Shown: positions 41,243 to 50,321, numbered from the stretch's first letter. The stretch: 64,000 bases of DNA from Paractinoplanes deccanensis (GCF_016862115.1 NZ_BOMI01000067.1:62001-126000), one strand, 5' to 3'. Numbers and translations: made by a program. Notes: generated from the letters alone by a model not told the origin.

Positions 41243-41937
41243 GCCGCCGCTCCCACCTCGACGTTCACCGGCTTGCGGAAGCGCCGCAGCGCGTACACCA
41301 GATCGGGCCGGACCCGGGCCACGGTCGCGACCGTCGTCGCCGCGATGACGCCCTCACCGATGCCGATCAGCACGTGGACGCCGGCCATGGTGCCGGAGAT
41401 CCACGGCAGCGACAGCTCGGTGGTGCCGCCGAGCGCGTATTCGAGAACGAAGCCCTGCGAGGCCACGACGACGGAGATGATCGAGGCGATCAGGGCCGTG
41501 GTGCCGAGGCCGGCCGGGGTCTTCGGCAGCAAGCGCAGCAGGGCGACGACGAGCACGTAGCCCGCGGCCGTGCCGAGCAGGGCCATGTTCGTGATGTTGA
41601 GGCCGAGGGCGGTGAGGCCGCCGTCGGCGAAGAGCAGGCACTGCACGATCAGCACCGTCGAGACGCAGAGCGCGCCGACCCACGGCCCGACCAGGATGAC
41701 GGCCAGGGTGCCGCCGAGCAGGTGACCCGAGACACCCGGCAGCACCTGGAAGTTCAGCATCTGCACGGCGAAGATGAACGCGGCGACCAGGCCGGCCATC
41801 GGGGCCAGCCGGTCGTCGAGATCGGCCCGTGCCTGCCGGACGCAGAAGGCCAGCGCCACCACCGCGAAGACCGCGAAGATCGCCGACACCGGTCCGTTCA
41901 CGATGCCGTTGGCGATGTGCATCGCCGTCGTGTCCAT
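41239..41937 (-). CDS. cbiM: ECF transporter substrate-specific component CbiM/NikM
   Basis: A 232-residue membrane protein that binds the metal. M-H-I-A-N-G-I-V-N-G-P is the CbiM/NikM N-terminal motif in which the Met1 amine and His2 are metal ligands, and VSGHLLGG is the second conserved His segment. The ATG at 41937 has AGGAGG 6 nt upstream but adds five residues (MDTTA) before M-H. The ATG at 41922 would restore the canonical terminus but lacks a ribosome binding site. A Nur-type box overlaps the promoter, so nickel is more likely than cobalt. Confidence 0.92.
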   Translation of the reverse strand: MDTTAMHIANGIVNGPVSAIFAVFAVVALAFCVRQARADLDDRLAPMAGLVAAFIFAVQMLNFQVLPGVSGHLLGGTLAVILVGPWVGALCVSTVLIVQCLLFADGGLTALGLNITNMALLGTAAGYVLVVALLRLLPKTPAGLGTTALIASIISVVVASQGFVLEYALGGTTELSLPWISGTMAGVHVLIGIGEGVIAATTVATVARVRPDLVYALRRFRKPVNVEVGAAA

Positions 41938-41972
41938 GACGGGCCTCCTCTCAGATTGTTCCCAGCGACGGA

Positions 41973-42012
41973 AGCATATTGGCGCGAGGATGCTGTTGCA
42001 AAGAGTTGGCAA
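41973..42012 (-). promoter_or_regulatory. Promoter of cbiMNQO with Nur (nickel regulator) box
   Basis: On the minus strand -35 TTGCAA (42001-41996) and -10 TATGCT (41978-41973) are separated by exactly 17 bp. TTGCAA-AGAGT-TGGCAA (plus strand, 41996-42012) matches the published Nur box form TTGCAA-N5-TTGCAA with one mismatch, and it covers the -35. This predicts nickel-dependent repression. No cobalamin riboswitch is present in the leader. Confidence 0.7.
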
Positions 42013-42063
42013 CAAGACGTCACACTGAAGATCAAGTTAAGAGCCGGGTGTATGAGCGGCCGC

Positions 42064-43068
42064 TCAGAAGAGGGCGAGCTGGCCGGGCGTGGGGTCGCGC
42101 CGTGCCGAGAGGCCGCCCCGGAAGACCCACGGGCGCACCTCGGGAATGGGGTCGGCGCCGGCCTCGACCACGGGCGGGGCGCCGCCGGTCAGAGCCCACA
42201 GGGAGGGGCCGAGGTTGATGCCCCGGGCGCGCAGGGCCTTGCGCATCACGGCCATGCTCAGCGGCAGGCGTGCCGAGGTCAGCGGCGGGATCGGCAGGTC
42301 GTGGCGCATGCTCATCAGGGCCCGGTTGCGCTCGACGATCTCGCGGGCGGAGGGGTCGGTGAAGTGCTGCGCGGCGTGGGCGCCGACGGCGTCGCGGATC
42401 AGGGCGGCGCCCGCTTCCCAAGCGGCCTCGATGGTGCCGAACGCGGACAGCAGCTTGGCCGCGGTGGTGGCGCCGAAGCGGCGTACGCCATGGAGATTGT
42501 CGGAAGGATCACCGCGCAGCGCGGCGAAGTCCCGGTATTGCCACGGGTGCACGCCGTAGAGGTCCGCCAGGCCGGCCGCCTCGACCAGGACGGCCTCGTC
42601 GAAGCCGCCGTTGCGGACCCGCAGCACCGACGTGTGCTCGTCGAGCAGGGCGAAGGCGTCGCGGTCGCTGGTCATCAGCACGGAGCGCCAGCCGGAGTCG
42701 CGCGCCGCGGCCGCGGCGCTGGCCAGCACGTCGTCGGCCTCCCAGGACTCGTGGACGACGGTGCAGACGCCGGCGTCCCGCAGCAGGGAGGGCGCCTCCA
42801 GCAGCTGCGCGGTCAGGTCGGGCGCCTTGTCGGGGCGGTGCGCCTTGTACGCCGGGTAGGTGACCCGGCGCGCCGAGGACGAGGGGCAGTCGAAGCCCAC
42901 GACGAGCGCGTCGGGCCGCAAGTGGGCCGCGGCCCGGGCGAGATAGCCGAAGAAGCCGCGCAGGGCCCAGATGGGGCGCCCGTCGGCGTCCACCCAGCCG
43001 TCACCGGCGCCGGCGTGGTAGGCCCGGTGCAGGAGACTGTTCCCGTCGAGGACCAACAGCAGCGGCAC
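42064..43068 (-). CDS. 5'-3' exonuclease (DNA polymerase I N-terminal type)
   Basis: A 334-residue flap/5' nuclease. Conserved acidic residues occur in LLVLDGNSLLHRAYH, VVGFDCPSSSARR, WEADDVLASAAAAARD and LMTSDRDAFALL. The DNA-binding helix-hairpin-helix region is LRGDPSDNLHGVRRFGATTAAKLL. It lacks a polymerase domain, as in stand-alone actinobacterial homologues. It follows the second lacI gene by 2 bp, so it is transcribed with the arabinose operon although no sugar-related role is apparent. The perfect 14-bp palindrome TGAGCGGCCGCTCA at 42053 overlaps its stop codon. Confidence 0.9.
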   Translation of the reverse strand: MPLLLVLDGNSLLHRAYHAGAGDGWVDADGRPIWALRGFFGYLARAAAHLRPDALVVGFDCPSSSARRVTYPAYKAHRPDKAPDLTAQLLEAPSLLRDAGVCTVVHESWEADDVLASAAAAARDSGWRSVLMTSDRDAFALLDEHTSVLRVRNGGFDEAVLVEAAGLADLYGVHPWQYRDFAALRGDPSDNLHGVRRFGATTAAKLLSAFGTIEAAWEAGAALIRDAVGAHAAQHFTDPSAREIVERNRALMSMRHDLPIPPLTSARLPLSMAVMRKALRARGINLGPSLWALTGGAPPVVEAGADPIPEVRPWVFRGGLSARRDPTPGQLALF

Positions 43069-43070
43069 CC

Positions 43071-44108
43071 TCAAGAGGGTACGCGGACCCGGCCTCCCGG
43101 GGGAGCGACGCTCTCCCGGGCCACCAGCGACGGCGCGATGGTCCGCCGGGCGGCGACGTCGGCGCCGCGCTCCTCGATCTGGGCGAGCAGCAGTTCGAGG
43201 CTCGCCCGGGCGGCGGCGTCGAAGTCGGGCCGCACGGTGGTCAGGGGCGGGGTGTAGAAGGCGGCCTCGGGCACGTCGTCGAAGCCGACGATGCTCACGT
43301 CGTCCGGCACCCGGCGGCCGTGCTCGCTGAGCGCGCGCAGCAGGCCCAGGGCGATGTGATCGTTCGCCGTGAAGATCGCGGTCGCCTCCGGCAGCCGGGC
43401 CAGCAGCTGCCCGTTGCGGTAGCCGGACTCGGCGCTCCAGTCGCCGGTCAGCAGCGGCGGGATCTCCTTGCCGGCGTCGCGCAGCGCCGACTCCCAGCCG
43501 CTCACCCGGCCGGCGGCGTCGAACCAGTCGGACGGGCCCGAGATGTGCCAGACCGTCTCGTGCCCGGCGGCGAGCAGATGCTCGGTCGCCGCCCGCGCGC
43601 CGGCCACCTGGTCGACCGTGACGAGGGTGCTGGTGCGTTCCGGGTCGCCGTCGATGGTGACCAGCGGCACATGCTCGGGGAGCTGGGCGAGGGCCGGGCC
43701 GGCGCTCGCCACGGGGGCGATCACCACCAGCCCGGCGACCCGCTGGTCGAGGTGGCGCTCGACGGCGTCGGCGATCGAGCGCTCGTCGAGGTTGCGCACG
43801 CTGCTGACGTTGACCGCGAAGCCGGTCGCCAGGGCGGCCTCCTCGAACGCGGTGAGCATCATCGCGGGGCCGTAGAGCGCCGTGTTCTGCGTGACCACGC
43901 CGATCACCTTGGAGGTGCCGGTGACCAGGGCACGCGCGGCCCGGTCGGGCCGGTAGCCGAGCTCGGCTATCGCGGCCTGCACCTTGAGGCGGGTCTGTTC
44001 GCTCACGTTCTTGTGCTCGTTGAGCACCCGTGAGACCGTCTGATGGGACACCCCCGCCAGCCGAGCCACGTCCATCATCCCGGGCGGCCGTCCGCGCTTC
44101 ACGCTCAC
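43071..44108 (-). CDS. LacI-family transcriptional regulator (distal copy)
   Basis: A 345-residue repressor. The LacI HTH is MMDVARLAGVSHQTVSRVLNEHKNVSEQTR (about 11-40), followed by the periplasmic-binding-type sensor domain ending in SIVGFDDVPEAAFYTPPLTTVRPDF. It lies 18 bp behind araA and resembles the other LacI gene at the head of the operon throughout, so the two are paralogues. Arabinose or a derivative is the probable effector by context. Confidence 0.9.
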   Translation of the reverse strand: MSVKRGRPPGMMDVARLAGVSHQTVSRVLNEHKNVSEQTRLKVQAAIAELGYRPDRAARALVTGTSKVIGVVTQNTALYGPAMMLTAFEEAALATGFAVNVSSVRNLDERSIADAVERHLDQRVAGLVVIAPVASAGPALAQLPEHVPLVTIDGDPERTSTLVTVDQVAGARAATEHLLAAGHETVWHISGPSDWFDAAGRVSGWESALRDAGKEIPPLLTGDWSAESGYRNGQLLARLPEATAIFTANDHIALGLLRALSEHGRRVPDDVSIVGFDDVPEAAFYTPPLTTVRPDFDAAARASLELLLAQIEERGADVAARRTIAPSLVARESVAPPGGRVRVPS

Positions 44109-44126
44109 CCGGGGCAGGATATCGTC

Positions 44127-45641
44127 TTACCTCAGCCCGCCTGCGAGCAGCTGATATGCGGCATTCCAGCGGAGCTCCTTGCGAATGTGCGCGGCCGTGG
44201 CGGTTTCGTCGATAAGCACCAATTCCGTGCGGGTCAATTCGGCGAACTGGTCGACCGTGGCGGCGTCGAGCGCCGTGCTGAGCACCGTGTGGTGCGGCCC
44301 GCCCGCCGTCAGCCAGCACTCGGCCGACGTGGGCAGGTCGGGGTGCGGCTCCCAGACGGCGCTCGCGACCGGCAGCGCCGCCAGGTCCTCGTCCGGCGGC
44401 ACCACCGTGATCGTGTTGGCGACCAGACGGAAGCGGTCACCGAGATCACAGATGCCGGTGACGATGCCGGGACCCGGGGCGGCGGAGAACTTCAGGCGTA
44501 CGGGGTCCTCGCGGTTGCCGATGCCCAGCGGGTGGATCTCGGCGCGCGGGCGGCCCGCGGCGATCGACGGGCAGACCTCGAGCATGTGGGCGCCGAGGAT
44601 GCGCTGCGGGCCGGGGCCGAGGTGATACGTGTAGTCCTCCATGAAGGACGTGCCGCCGGGAAGACCGTGCCCGGCCGCCTTCAAGGTGGCGAGCAGCAGT
44701 GACGTCTTCCAGTCGCCCTCGCCGCCGAAGCCGTAGCCGTCGGCCATGAGCCGCTGGACCGCGAGGCCGGGGAGCTGGCGCAGCCCGCCGAGATCCTCGA
44801 AGTTGGTCGTGAACGCCCCGAAGCCGCCGCTGGTGAGGAACTGCCGCAGGCCGGCCTCGATCCGGGCCGCGTACCGCAGGGAGTCGTGCCGCTCGCCGTC
44901 CTTCGCCAGCTCGGGGGCGACGTCGTACAGGTCGGCGTACTCCGCGACGAGCGCGTCGACGGCGGACTCCGGGACCGCGTCGACGACGGCGACCAGGTCG
45001 TTCACCCCGTACGTGTTGACCGAGGCCCCGAAGTGCCGCTCGGCCTCGACCTTGTCGCCCTCGGTCACCGCCACGTCCCGCATGTTGTCGCCGAAGCGGG
45101 CCAGCCGCAGCGAGCGCATGGTGGCGACGCCGATCGCCGCCCGCGCCCACGAGCCGATCCGCTGCCCGGTGCGCGGGTCGGAGGCGTGGCCGGCCACGGT
45201 CGTCCGCGGCACGCCGAGCCGGGTCTGCACATAGCCGAACTCGCGGTCGCCGTGCGCGGCCTGGTTCAGGTTCATGAAGTCCATGTCGATGGTGGCCCAC
45301 GGCAGCGACAGGTGGGCCTGGGTGTGCAGGTGCAGCAGCGGCTTGCGCAGCGTGTCCAGCCCGCTGATCCACATCTTGGCCGGCGAGAAGGTGTGCATCC
45401 AGGCGATGACACCGGCGCACTTGTCGTCGGCGTTCGCGGCGACCATCGTCGCCTTGATCCCGGCGGAGTCGGTGAGCACGGGTCGCCACACGATCGGCAG
45501 CGGCACCGCGGCCGAGTCGTCGAGCTGGGCGACCACCTGCTGCGACTGGGACGCCACCTGGGCGAGGGTGTCCTCGCCGTAGAGACCCTGGCTGCCGGTG
45601 AGGAACCAGATCTCGCGGCCCTCGAATGGGTTCATGCTCAT
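44127..45641 (-). CDS. araA: L-arabinose isomerase
   Basis: A 504-residue enzyme that converts L-arabinose to L-ribulose, the first catabolic step. WFLTGSQGLYGEDTL opens the protein. WMHTFSPAKMWI, LPWATIDMDFMNLNQAAHGDREFG, a catalytic Glu in GGEGDWKT and GGTSFMEDYTYH are family signatures. It starts at the ATG overlapping the araD stop (ATGA), with GGAG 5 nt upstream. Confidence 0.97.
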   Translation of the reverse strand: MSMNPFEGREIWFLTGSQGLYGEDTLAQVASQSQQVVAQLDDSAAVPLPIVWRPVLTDSAGIKATMVAANADDKCAGVIAWMHTFSPAKMWISGLDTLRKPLLHLHTQAHLSLPWATIDMDFMNLNQAAHGDREFGYVQTRLGVPRTTVAGHASDPRTGQRIGSWARAAIGVATMRSLRLARFGDNMRDVAVTEGDKVEAERHFGASVNTYGVNDLVAVVDAVPESAVDALVAEYADLYDVAPELAKDGERHDSLRYAARIEAGLRQFLTSGGFGAFTTNFEDLGGLRQLPGLAVQRLMADGYGFGGEGDWKTSLLLATLKAAGHGLPGGTSFMEDYTYHLGPGPQRILGAHMLEVCPSIAAGRPRAEIHPLGIGNREDPVRLKFSAAPGPGIVTGICDLGDRFRLVANTITVVPPDEDLAALPVASAVWEPHPDLPTSAECWLTAGGPHHTVLSTALDAATVDQFAELTRTELVLIDETATAAHIRKELRWNAAYQLLAGGLR

Positions 45642-46330
45642 CTCATCTCCGAGAAGTTGCCGTAGTAGGCGTCCGGGCCGTGCTTGCGGCTGTAGTGGCG
45701 GCGGACCAGGTGCTCGGGCGGGGCCGCGGCCGGGTTGAGCCCGAGCGTGCGCAGCGCGATGCCGGCGACCGCCTCGCAGATGATCGCTGTCTCGAGCGAC
45801 GCCATCGCGGTGGCGCCCCACGTGAACGGGCCGTGGCTCGCCGCGAGCGCGGCCGGCACCGCCTCCGGGTCGTCGCCGATCGCCTCGACGATCGCTCTGC
45901 CGGTGTTGCGCTCGTAGTCGCGCTCGCACTCGGCAGGGGAGAGATCGCGCGTCACGGGCACCGGGCCGTTGAACGTGTCGGCGTGCGTGGTGCCCAGCAC
46001 CGGGATGACCCGGCGCGCCTGGGCGAAGGCGACCGCGTCCGCCGAATGGGTGTGCGTGATGCCGCCGATCGACGGGAACGCTTGATAGAGCAGGCGGTGC
46101 GTCTCGCTGTCCACCGAGGGCTTCAGGCGGCCGCCGACCACCTCACCCGTCTCGAGCGAGACGGTGACCATCGACTCCTCGGTCAGGTCCGGGTACGGCA
46201 CGCCGGACGGCTTGATCACGTAGACGCCCGCCGCGCGGTCGACCCCGCTCACGTTGCCCCACGTCAGCGTCGCCAGGCCGGCCTCGGGTATGCGCCGGTT
46301 GGCCTCCAGGACGTCATGGGCCAGGCTCAT
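45638..46330 (-). CDS. araD: L-ribulose-5-phosphate 4-epimerase
   Basis: A 230-residue class II aldolase-fold epimerase that makes D-xylulose-5-phosphate. Zinc ligands and catalytic residues are seen in TWGNVSGVDR, YVIKPSGVPY, GGITHTHSADAVAFAQARRVIPVLGTTHAD and the late KHGPDAYYGN. Its ATG overlaps the araB stop codon (ATGA) and its own stop overlaps araA. Confidence 0.97.
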   Translation of the reverse strand: MSLAHDVLEANRRIPEAGLATLTWGNVSGVDRAAGVYVIKPSGVPYPDLTEESMVTVSLETGEVVGGRLKPSVDSETHRLLYQAFPSIGGITHTHSADAVAFAQARRVIPVLGTTHADTFNGPVPVTRDLSPAECERDYERNTGRAIVEAIGDDPEAVPAALAASHGPFTWGATAMASLETAIICEAVAGIALRTLGLNPAAAPPEHLVRRHYSRKHGPDAYYGNFSEMR

Positions 46331-48000
46331 CGCAGGGCCTCCCGCCGGATCTTGCGCAGGCGGCGCATGACGTCGTTGCCGTGCCGGCCGAAATAGTCGA
46401 CCAGCGTCAGATATTCGGCGTAGAGCGCGTCGTAGCGGTCGGCGTTCGCCTCGTTCGGCGTCCAGGCGCCGCGCACCACGCGGCCCATCGACGCGGCGGC
46501 GGCGCGGATGTCCGGGTACGCCCCGGCGGCCACCGCGGCGTGCAGTGCCGAGCCGAGCGCCGGGCCCTGCTCGGAGTCGAGCACCGCGAGCGGCATCCGG
46601 GTGACGTCGGCGTAGATCTGCATGAGAACGGGGTTCTTCTGGAGACCGCCGGTGACGATCAGCTCCTCGACCGGCACGCCGGAGTCGCGGAACGTCTCGA
46701 TGATCAGCCGGGTGCCGAAGGCGGTGGCCTCCATCAGCGCGCGGTAGCCGTCCTCCGGGCGGGTGGCCAGGGTCTGGCCGATGATCACTCCGGACAGTTC
46801 GTGATCGACCAGCGGCGACCGGTTGCCCGAGTGCCAGTCGAGCGCGATCAGGCCGTGCGCCCCGACCGGCTGGTCCGCGCAGAGCTCGCTGAGCACCTGG
46901 TGCAGGTCCTCGCCGCGTTCCTTGTAGGACGCCGGGACGCAGTTCTCGACATACCAGCCGAAGATGTCACCGACACCCGACTGGCCCGCCTCGTAACCCC
47001 AGAGGCCGGGCACGATGCCGCCGTCGACGACCCCGCACATGCCGGGCACCTCGCGCAGCTCGTCCGAGCTCATCACGTGGCACGTCGACGTCCCCATGAT
47101 CGCGACGAGCTGACCGGGCGCGACCGCCTGAGCGGCGGGCGCCGAGACGTGGGCGTCCACGTTGCCGACCGCCACGACGACGCCGGTGTGCAGCCCGGTC
47201 CAGGCCGCCGCCTCCTCGGTGAGCGTCCCGACCGCGTCGCCGAGCTGGCCGATCGGCGCGTCCAGGCGGGTGGTGGTGAAGTCGGCGAACTCGGGGTTGA
47301 GCTCGCGGAAGTACGCCTCGGACGGATACGAGCCGTCGACGAACTGGCCCTTGTAGCCGGCCGTGCAGGCGTTGCGCACATAGCGCCCGGTCATCCGCCA
47401 CACGATCCAGTCGGCGGCCTCCACCCAGTGGCGCGTGGCCGCCCAGATCTCGGGGTCCTCCTCCAGCACCTGGAGCGCCTTCGCGAACTCCCACTCCGAG
47501 CTGATCAGCCCGCCGAAGCGGCGCAGCCACGGCTCGCCCCGTTTCGAGGCCAGCTCGGTGACGCGGTCGGCCTGCGGCTGAGCGGCGTGGTGCTTCCAGA
47601 GCTTGACGTACGCGTGCGGGCGGCCGGCGAACTCGGGCAACTCGCTCAGCGGCGTGCCGTCCTCGGTCGTGGGCAGCACGGTGCACGCGGTGAAGTCGGT
47701 GGCCAGCCCGATGACGTTCGCCGGATCGGCACCGGCGGCCCGCAGCGCCGCGGGCACGGCGGTCTTCAGCACGTCGACGTAGTCGCCGGGCACCTGCAAG
47801 GCCCAGTCCGGGGGCAGCGACCGGTCGCTTCGGCCCGGCAGATGCCGGTCGACCACCCCATGGGTGTACGGGTGGACAGCCGACCCGAGCTCGGCGCCGT
47901 CGCTGACCCGCACCACGACGGCGCGGCCGGACAGGGTGCCGAAGTCGACGCCGATCACCAGAGCCTCGGACGGGCGGGCCATCTCGGACGGTGGTGCCAT
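46327..48000 (-). CDS. araB: L-ribulokinase
   Basis: A 557-residue FGGY-family kinase that phosphorylates L-ribulose. The ATPase phosphate-1 motif is VIGVDFGTLSGRAVVV. VIGLATDFTACTVLP, NVDAHVSAPAAQAVAPGQLVAIMGTSTCH and ELIVTGGLQKNPVLMQIYADVT are family signatures. AGGAG lies 7 nt before the ATG at 48000, whose A is also the last base of the lacI stop (TGATG). Confidence 0.97.
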   Translation of the reverse strand: MAPPSEMARPSEALVIGVDFGTLSGRAVVVRVSDGAELGSAVHPYTHGVVDRHLPGRSDRSLPPDWALQVPGDYVDVLKTAVPAALRAAGADPANVIGLATDFTACTVLPTTEDGTPLSELPEFAGRPHAYVKLWKHHAAQPQADRVTELASKRGEPWLRRFGGLISSEWEFAKALQVLEEDPEIWAATRHWVEAADWIVWRMTGRYVRNACTAGYKGQFVDGSYPSEAYFRELNPEFADFTTTRLDAPIGQLGDAVGTLTEEAAAWTGLHTGVVVAVGNVDAHVSAPAAQAVAPGQLVAIMGTSTCHVMSSDELREVPGMCGVVDGGIVPGLWGYEAGQSGVGDIFGWYVENCVPASYKERGEDLHQVLSELCADQPVGAHGLIALDWHSGNRSPLVDHELSGVIIGQTLATRPEDGYRALMEATAFGTRLIIETFRDSGVPVEELIVTGGLQKNPVLMQIYADVTRMPLAVLDSEQGPALGSALHAAVAAGAYPDIRAAAASMGRVVRGAWTPNEANADRYDALYAEYLTLVDYFGRHGNDVMRRLRKIRREALR

Positions 48001-49130
48001 CAGGAACTCCTGTCTCGTGGCAGCGCTTCTTGTGGCTGTGGCACTTTTTGTCGCTGTGGCGCTTCTTGTGGCTGTGGCGCTTCTCGGGGCTGTGGCGCTT
48101 CCTGTCGCTGTGGCGCGTCTTGGTGGCGCCGCGGCGCCGCCACCGTGTCGCGGTCGACGAGGATCGGCTCCACCAGCGCCGACGCGGCCGTGCGGGTGCC
48201 CGCGACGAGCTGGTCCAGCAGCAGCCGCAGCGCCTGCCGGCCCACATCGGCGAACTCCTGGCGGATCGTGGTCAGCGCCGGGTGGAAGTACGCGGCCTCG
48301 GGCACGTCGTCGAAGCCGACCAGGCTCACGTCGTCGGGCACGCGGCGGCCGTGCTCGGCGAGCGCCCGCATCAGGCCGAGCGCCACGTGGTCGTTGGCGG
48401 CGAAGATGGCGGTGCAGTCCGGGATCCGGGCCAGCATCCGCCCGCACTGGTAGCCCGACGCCGCCGACCATCCGGCCCGCAACATCGGCGGTGCCTGCAC
48501 CCCCGCCTCGGCCAGGGCGGCGCGCCACCCGGCCTCGCGGGCGCGGCTGCCGTGCCACTGCTCCGGGCCGGCGACGTGCCAGACCGTGCGGTGCCCGTGG
48601 GCGAGCAGATGACGGGTGGCGAGCAAGCCGCCCGCGTGCTGGTCGACCGAGACGTTCGTGACCTGCCACTCGGGCAGGCCGTCGACGGTCACGATGGGTA
48701 TCCCGGGCGGGACGAGCCGCATCGCCTCGGCGGCCGCGTCCACCGGGGCGATGAAGACCAGACCAGCCGCACCCTGCTGCACCAGTCGCTCCACGATCCG
48801 CCGCGACGCCGCGGTGGCGTCGTAGCCGGCGATGTGCCCGACGGTGAGGGAAAGGTCCGCGCCGAGCGCTGCCTCGCCTATAGCCTGCACCATGCTCGAC
48901 GGCCCGTACAGCGTCGTGTTCTGCGCGACCACCCCGACCACGTTGGACCGGCCGGTGGCGAGCACCCGCGCCGACAGGTTGCGGCGATAGCCCAGCTCCG
49001 CGATGGCGGCCAGCACCCGGGTGCGGGTCGTGGGCGAGACGTGCGGATGGCCGTTGAGCACACGCGACACCGTCTGGTGCGACACGCCGGCACGGGCGGC
49101 CACATCGGACATGACGGGCCGGCGGTTCAC
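48000..49130 (-). CDS. LacI-family transcriptional regulator (proximal copy) with repeat tail
   Basis: A 376-residue repressor at the head of the arabinose operon. The HTH is MSDVAARAGVSHQTVSRVLNGHPHVSPTTR. The sensor domain ends in SLVGFDDVPEAAYFHPALTTIRQEF and LVEPILVDRDTVAAPRR. The normal C-terminus is followed by about 35 extra residues of E-A-P-Q-P/R-Q type repeats, encoded by an 18-bp DNA repeat. It is translationally coupled to araB. The GTG at 49130 is used; the ATG at 49112 is an alternative, and neither has a strong ribosome binding site. Confidence 0.88.
   Translation of the reverse strand: MNRRPVMSDVAARAGVSHQTVSRVLNGHPHVSPTTRTRVLAAIAELGYRRNLSARVLATGRSNVVGVVAQNTTLYGPSSMVQAIGEAALGADLSLTVGHIAGYDATAASRRIVERLVQQGAAGLVFIAPVDAAAEAMRLVPPGIPIVTVDGLPEWQVTNVSVDQHAGGLLATRHLLAHGHRTVWHVAGPEQWHGSRAREAGWRAALAEAGVQAPPMLRAGWSAASGYQCGRMLARIPDCTAIFAANDHVALGLMRALAEHGRRVPDDVSLVGFDDVPEAAYFHPALTTIRQEFADVGRQALRLLLDQLVAGTRTAASALVEPILVDRDTVAAPRRHQDAPQRQEAPQPREAPQPQEAPQRQKVPQPQEALPRDRSS
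48018..48122 (-). repeat. 18-bp tandem repeats in the 3' end of lacI
   Basis: Six or so imperfect 18-bp units around CTGTGGCGCTTC (plus strand) lie just before the lacI stop. They encode A-P-Q-R-Q-E / A-P-Q-P-Q-E hexapeptides. The array ends about 18 bp before the araB start, so changes in copy number would alter only the repressor tail. Confidence 0.85.
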
Positions 49131-49303
49131 GCGCCGGCCCGGCGGGTGGGGCGGCCAGTCAGCGCTCGACGGCCGGGGAGGGCCCGCGGTCTCACCACGA
49201 CGCCGTCCGATGACGACTGTGATGTGCGTTCATGCCGGACCGTCCTTGCACGGGTGAGGATGCGCCCGGGTCGCGAAGGGCGCGACCATCCAGGGCGGAC
49301 GAA

Positions 49304-49319
49304 ATGTGAACGCAAACAT
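49304..49319. promoter_or_regulatory. LacI-type operator upstream of the arabinose operon
   Basis: ATGTGAACGCAAACAT is an imperfect palindrome ATGT-N3-CG-N3-ACAT with the central CG typical of LacI-family operators, 174 bp upstream of the lacI start. A looser candidate, GTTACACGTTCGTGAC, is near 49362-49378. The rest of the 539-bp gap 49131-49669 contains no gene that I can support; no promoter was clear. Confidence 0.6.
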
Positions 49320-49669
49320 GCGCGGTCCGCGCACCCTCTGTCAAGGGGCCGCTACGCCGACGTTACACGTTCGTGACATTGTTTCCCATGGGTCATGACA
49401 TGGAAAAACCAATGCTTGACAGCCTCGGCGGTCGTAGATGATCGTGTCCTACGTGTATCGATGTCGTTTCCGCTTCCGCCGCGGCGACGCCCTTGATCTC
49501 GTGTTAACGATCTCACCCTCGGCCGGCATGACGGGTGGGTGAACGATCTCCACTCCGCCCTGGCCGACGGCTCGTGCTGGGTTCGAGCTGGGCGAGTCTC
49601 GACAGGTCTCCGCACCCACGCCGTGACTCGGCGTGCCGTCACCCCGGCCGGCGCTCCCGCGGCCGTGCC

Positions 49670-50248
49670 CTATCGGCGTGCGGCCCGGCTGGGCTCGGGC
49701 TGGCTCTCAGGCGGCCGGGTGCCGCCGAGGCGGGCGAGCGGCGCGAAGGCGATGAGAATCGCGGCGGCGGCGAAGGGAAGCAGGTCGAGGTCGACGGGGA
49801 TGGCCAGGAAGCCGGCCAGGAACAGCGCGGGGCTCCACCACGGGAGGCGGCGCGCGGCGGCGAGCAGGGCCAGCAGGGTGACGATGCCGAGACCGAAGAA
49901 GGCGGGGCCGGCGGTCTCCAGCGGGTCGGGCAGGGGCGCGCGCTCGCGGAAGGCGTCGAACAGGTCGCCGGTGATCACCCAGAGGAAGCAGGCCACGCCG
50001 AAGACGGCGGCCGCGGCGGCGATCGAGGCGGCGGCTTTGGCGGCCCGGCCCAGGGCGGGGCGGCGCGCGATGACGAGCCGGCGCATCTGGACGGCCAAGA
50101 ACGCGAACAGCACCATCGCGACGAAGAACGCGGTGTGCCCGACATCCCAGGCGGGCCCGTTGCCCCGGTCGCCGTCCATGCCGTCCACCCAGCGCAGCAG
50201 GCCGTAGGTGAGCATCAGAAGGGGGGCCACAACCGCCATCAATCTCAT
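49670..50248 (-). CDS. Hypothetical membrane protein
   Basis: A 192-residue protein with about five hydrophobic segments (at 1-18, 38-55, 71-93, 113-131 and 138-172) and short charged loops. No domain is recognised. The short C-terminal tail is Pro/Arg-rich. It stands alone upstream of the arabinose region and follows the cutinase gene in the same direction, separated by a terminator. Confidence 0.7.
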   Translation of the reverse strand: MRLMAVVAPLLMLTYGLLRWVDGMDGDRGNGPAWDVGHTAFFVAMVLFAFLAVQMRRLVIARRPALGRAAKAAASIAAAAAVFGVACFLWVITGDLFDAFRERAPLPDPLETAGPAFFGLGIVTLLALLAAARRLPWWSPALFLAGFLAIPVDLDLLPFAAAAILIAFAPLARLGGTRPPESQPEPSRAARR

Positions 50249-50321
50249 GCGGGAAGCCTAGAAATGCGCGGGCCACGGCCGTAATCGGTGGGATCCCGCG
50301 CCTTCCCCGTAGGGGCGCCAC

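Noticed and set aside
41938..42063. Cobalamin riboswitch upstream of cbiM
   Set aside because: The leader is only about 40-120 nt and lacks the B12-box and stem pattern; a Nur-type box fits better.
42053..42066. Terminator for the arabinose operon at TGAGCGGCCGCTCA
   Set aside because: The palindrome is perfect but has no loop or T-run, so it would be a poor terminator; it may be an operator or chance.
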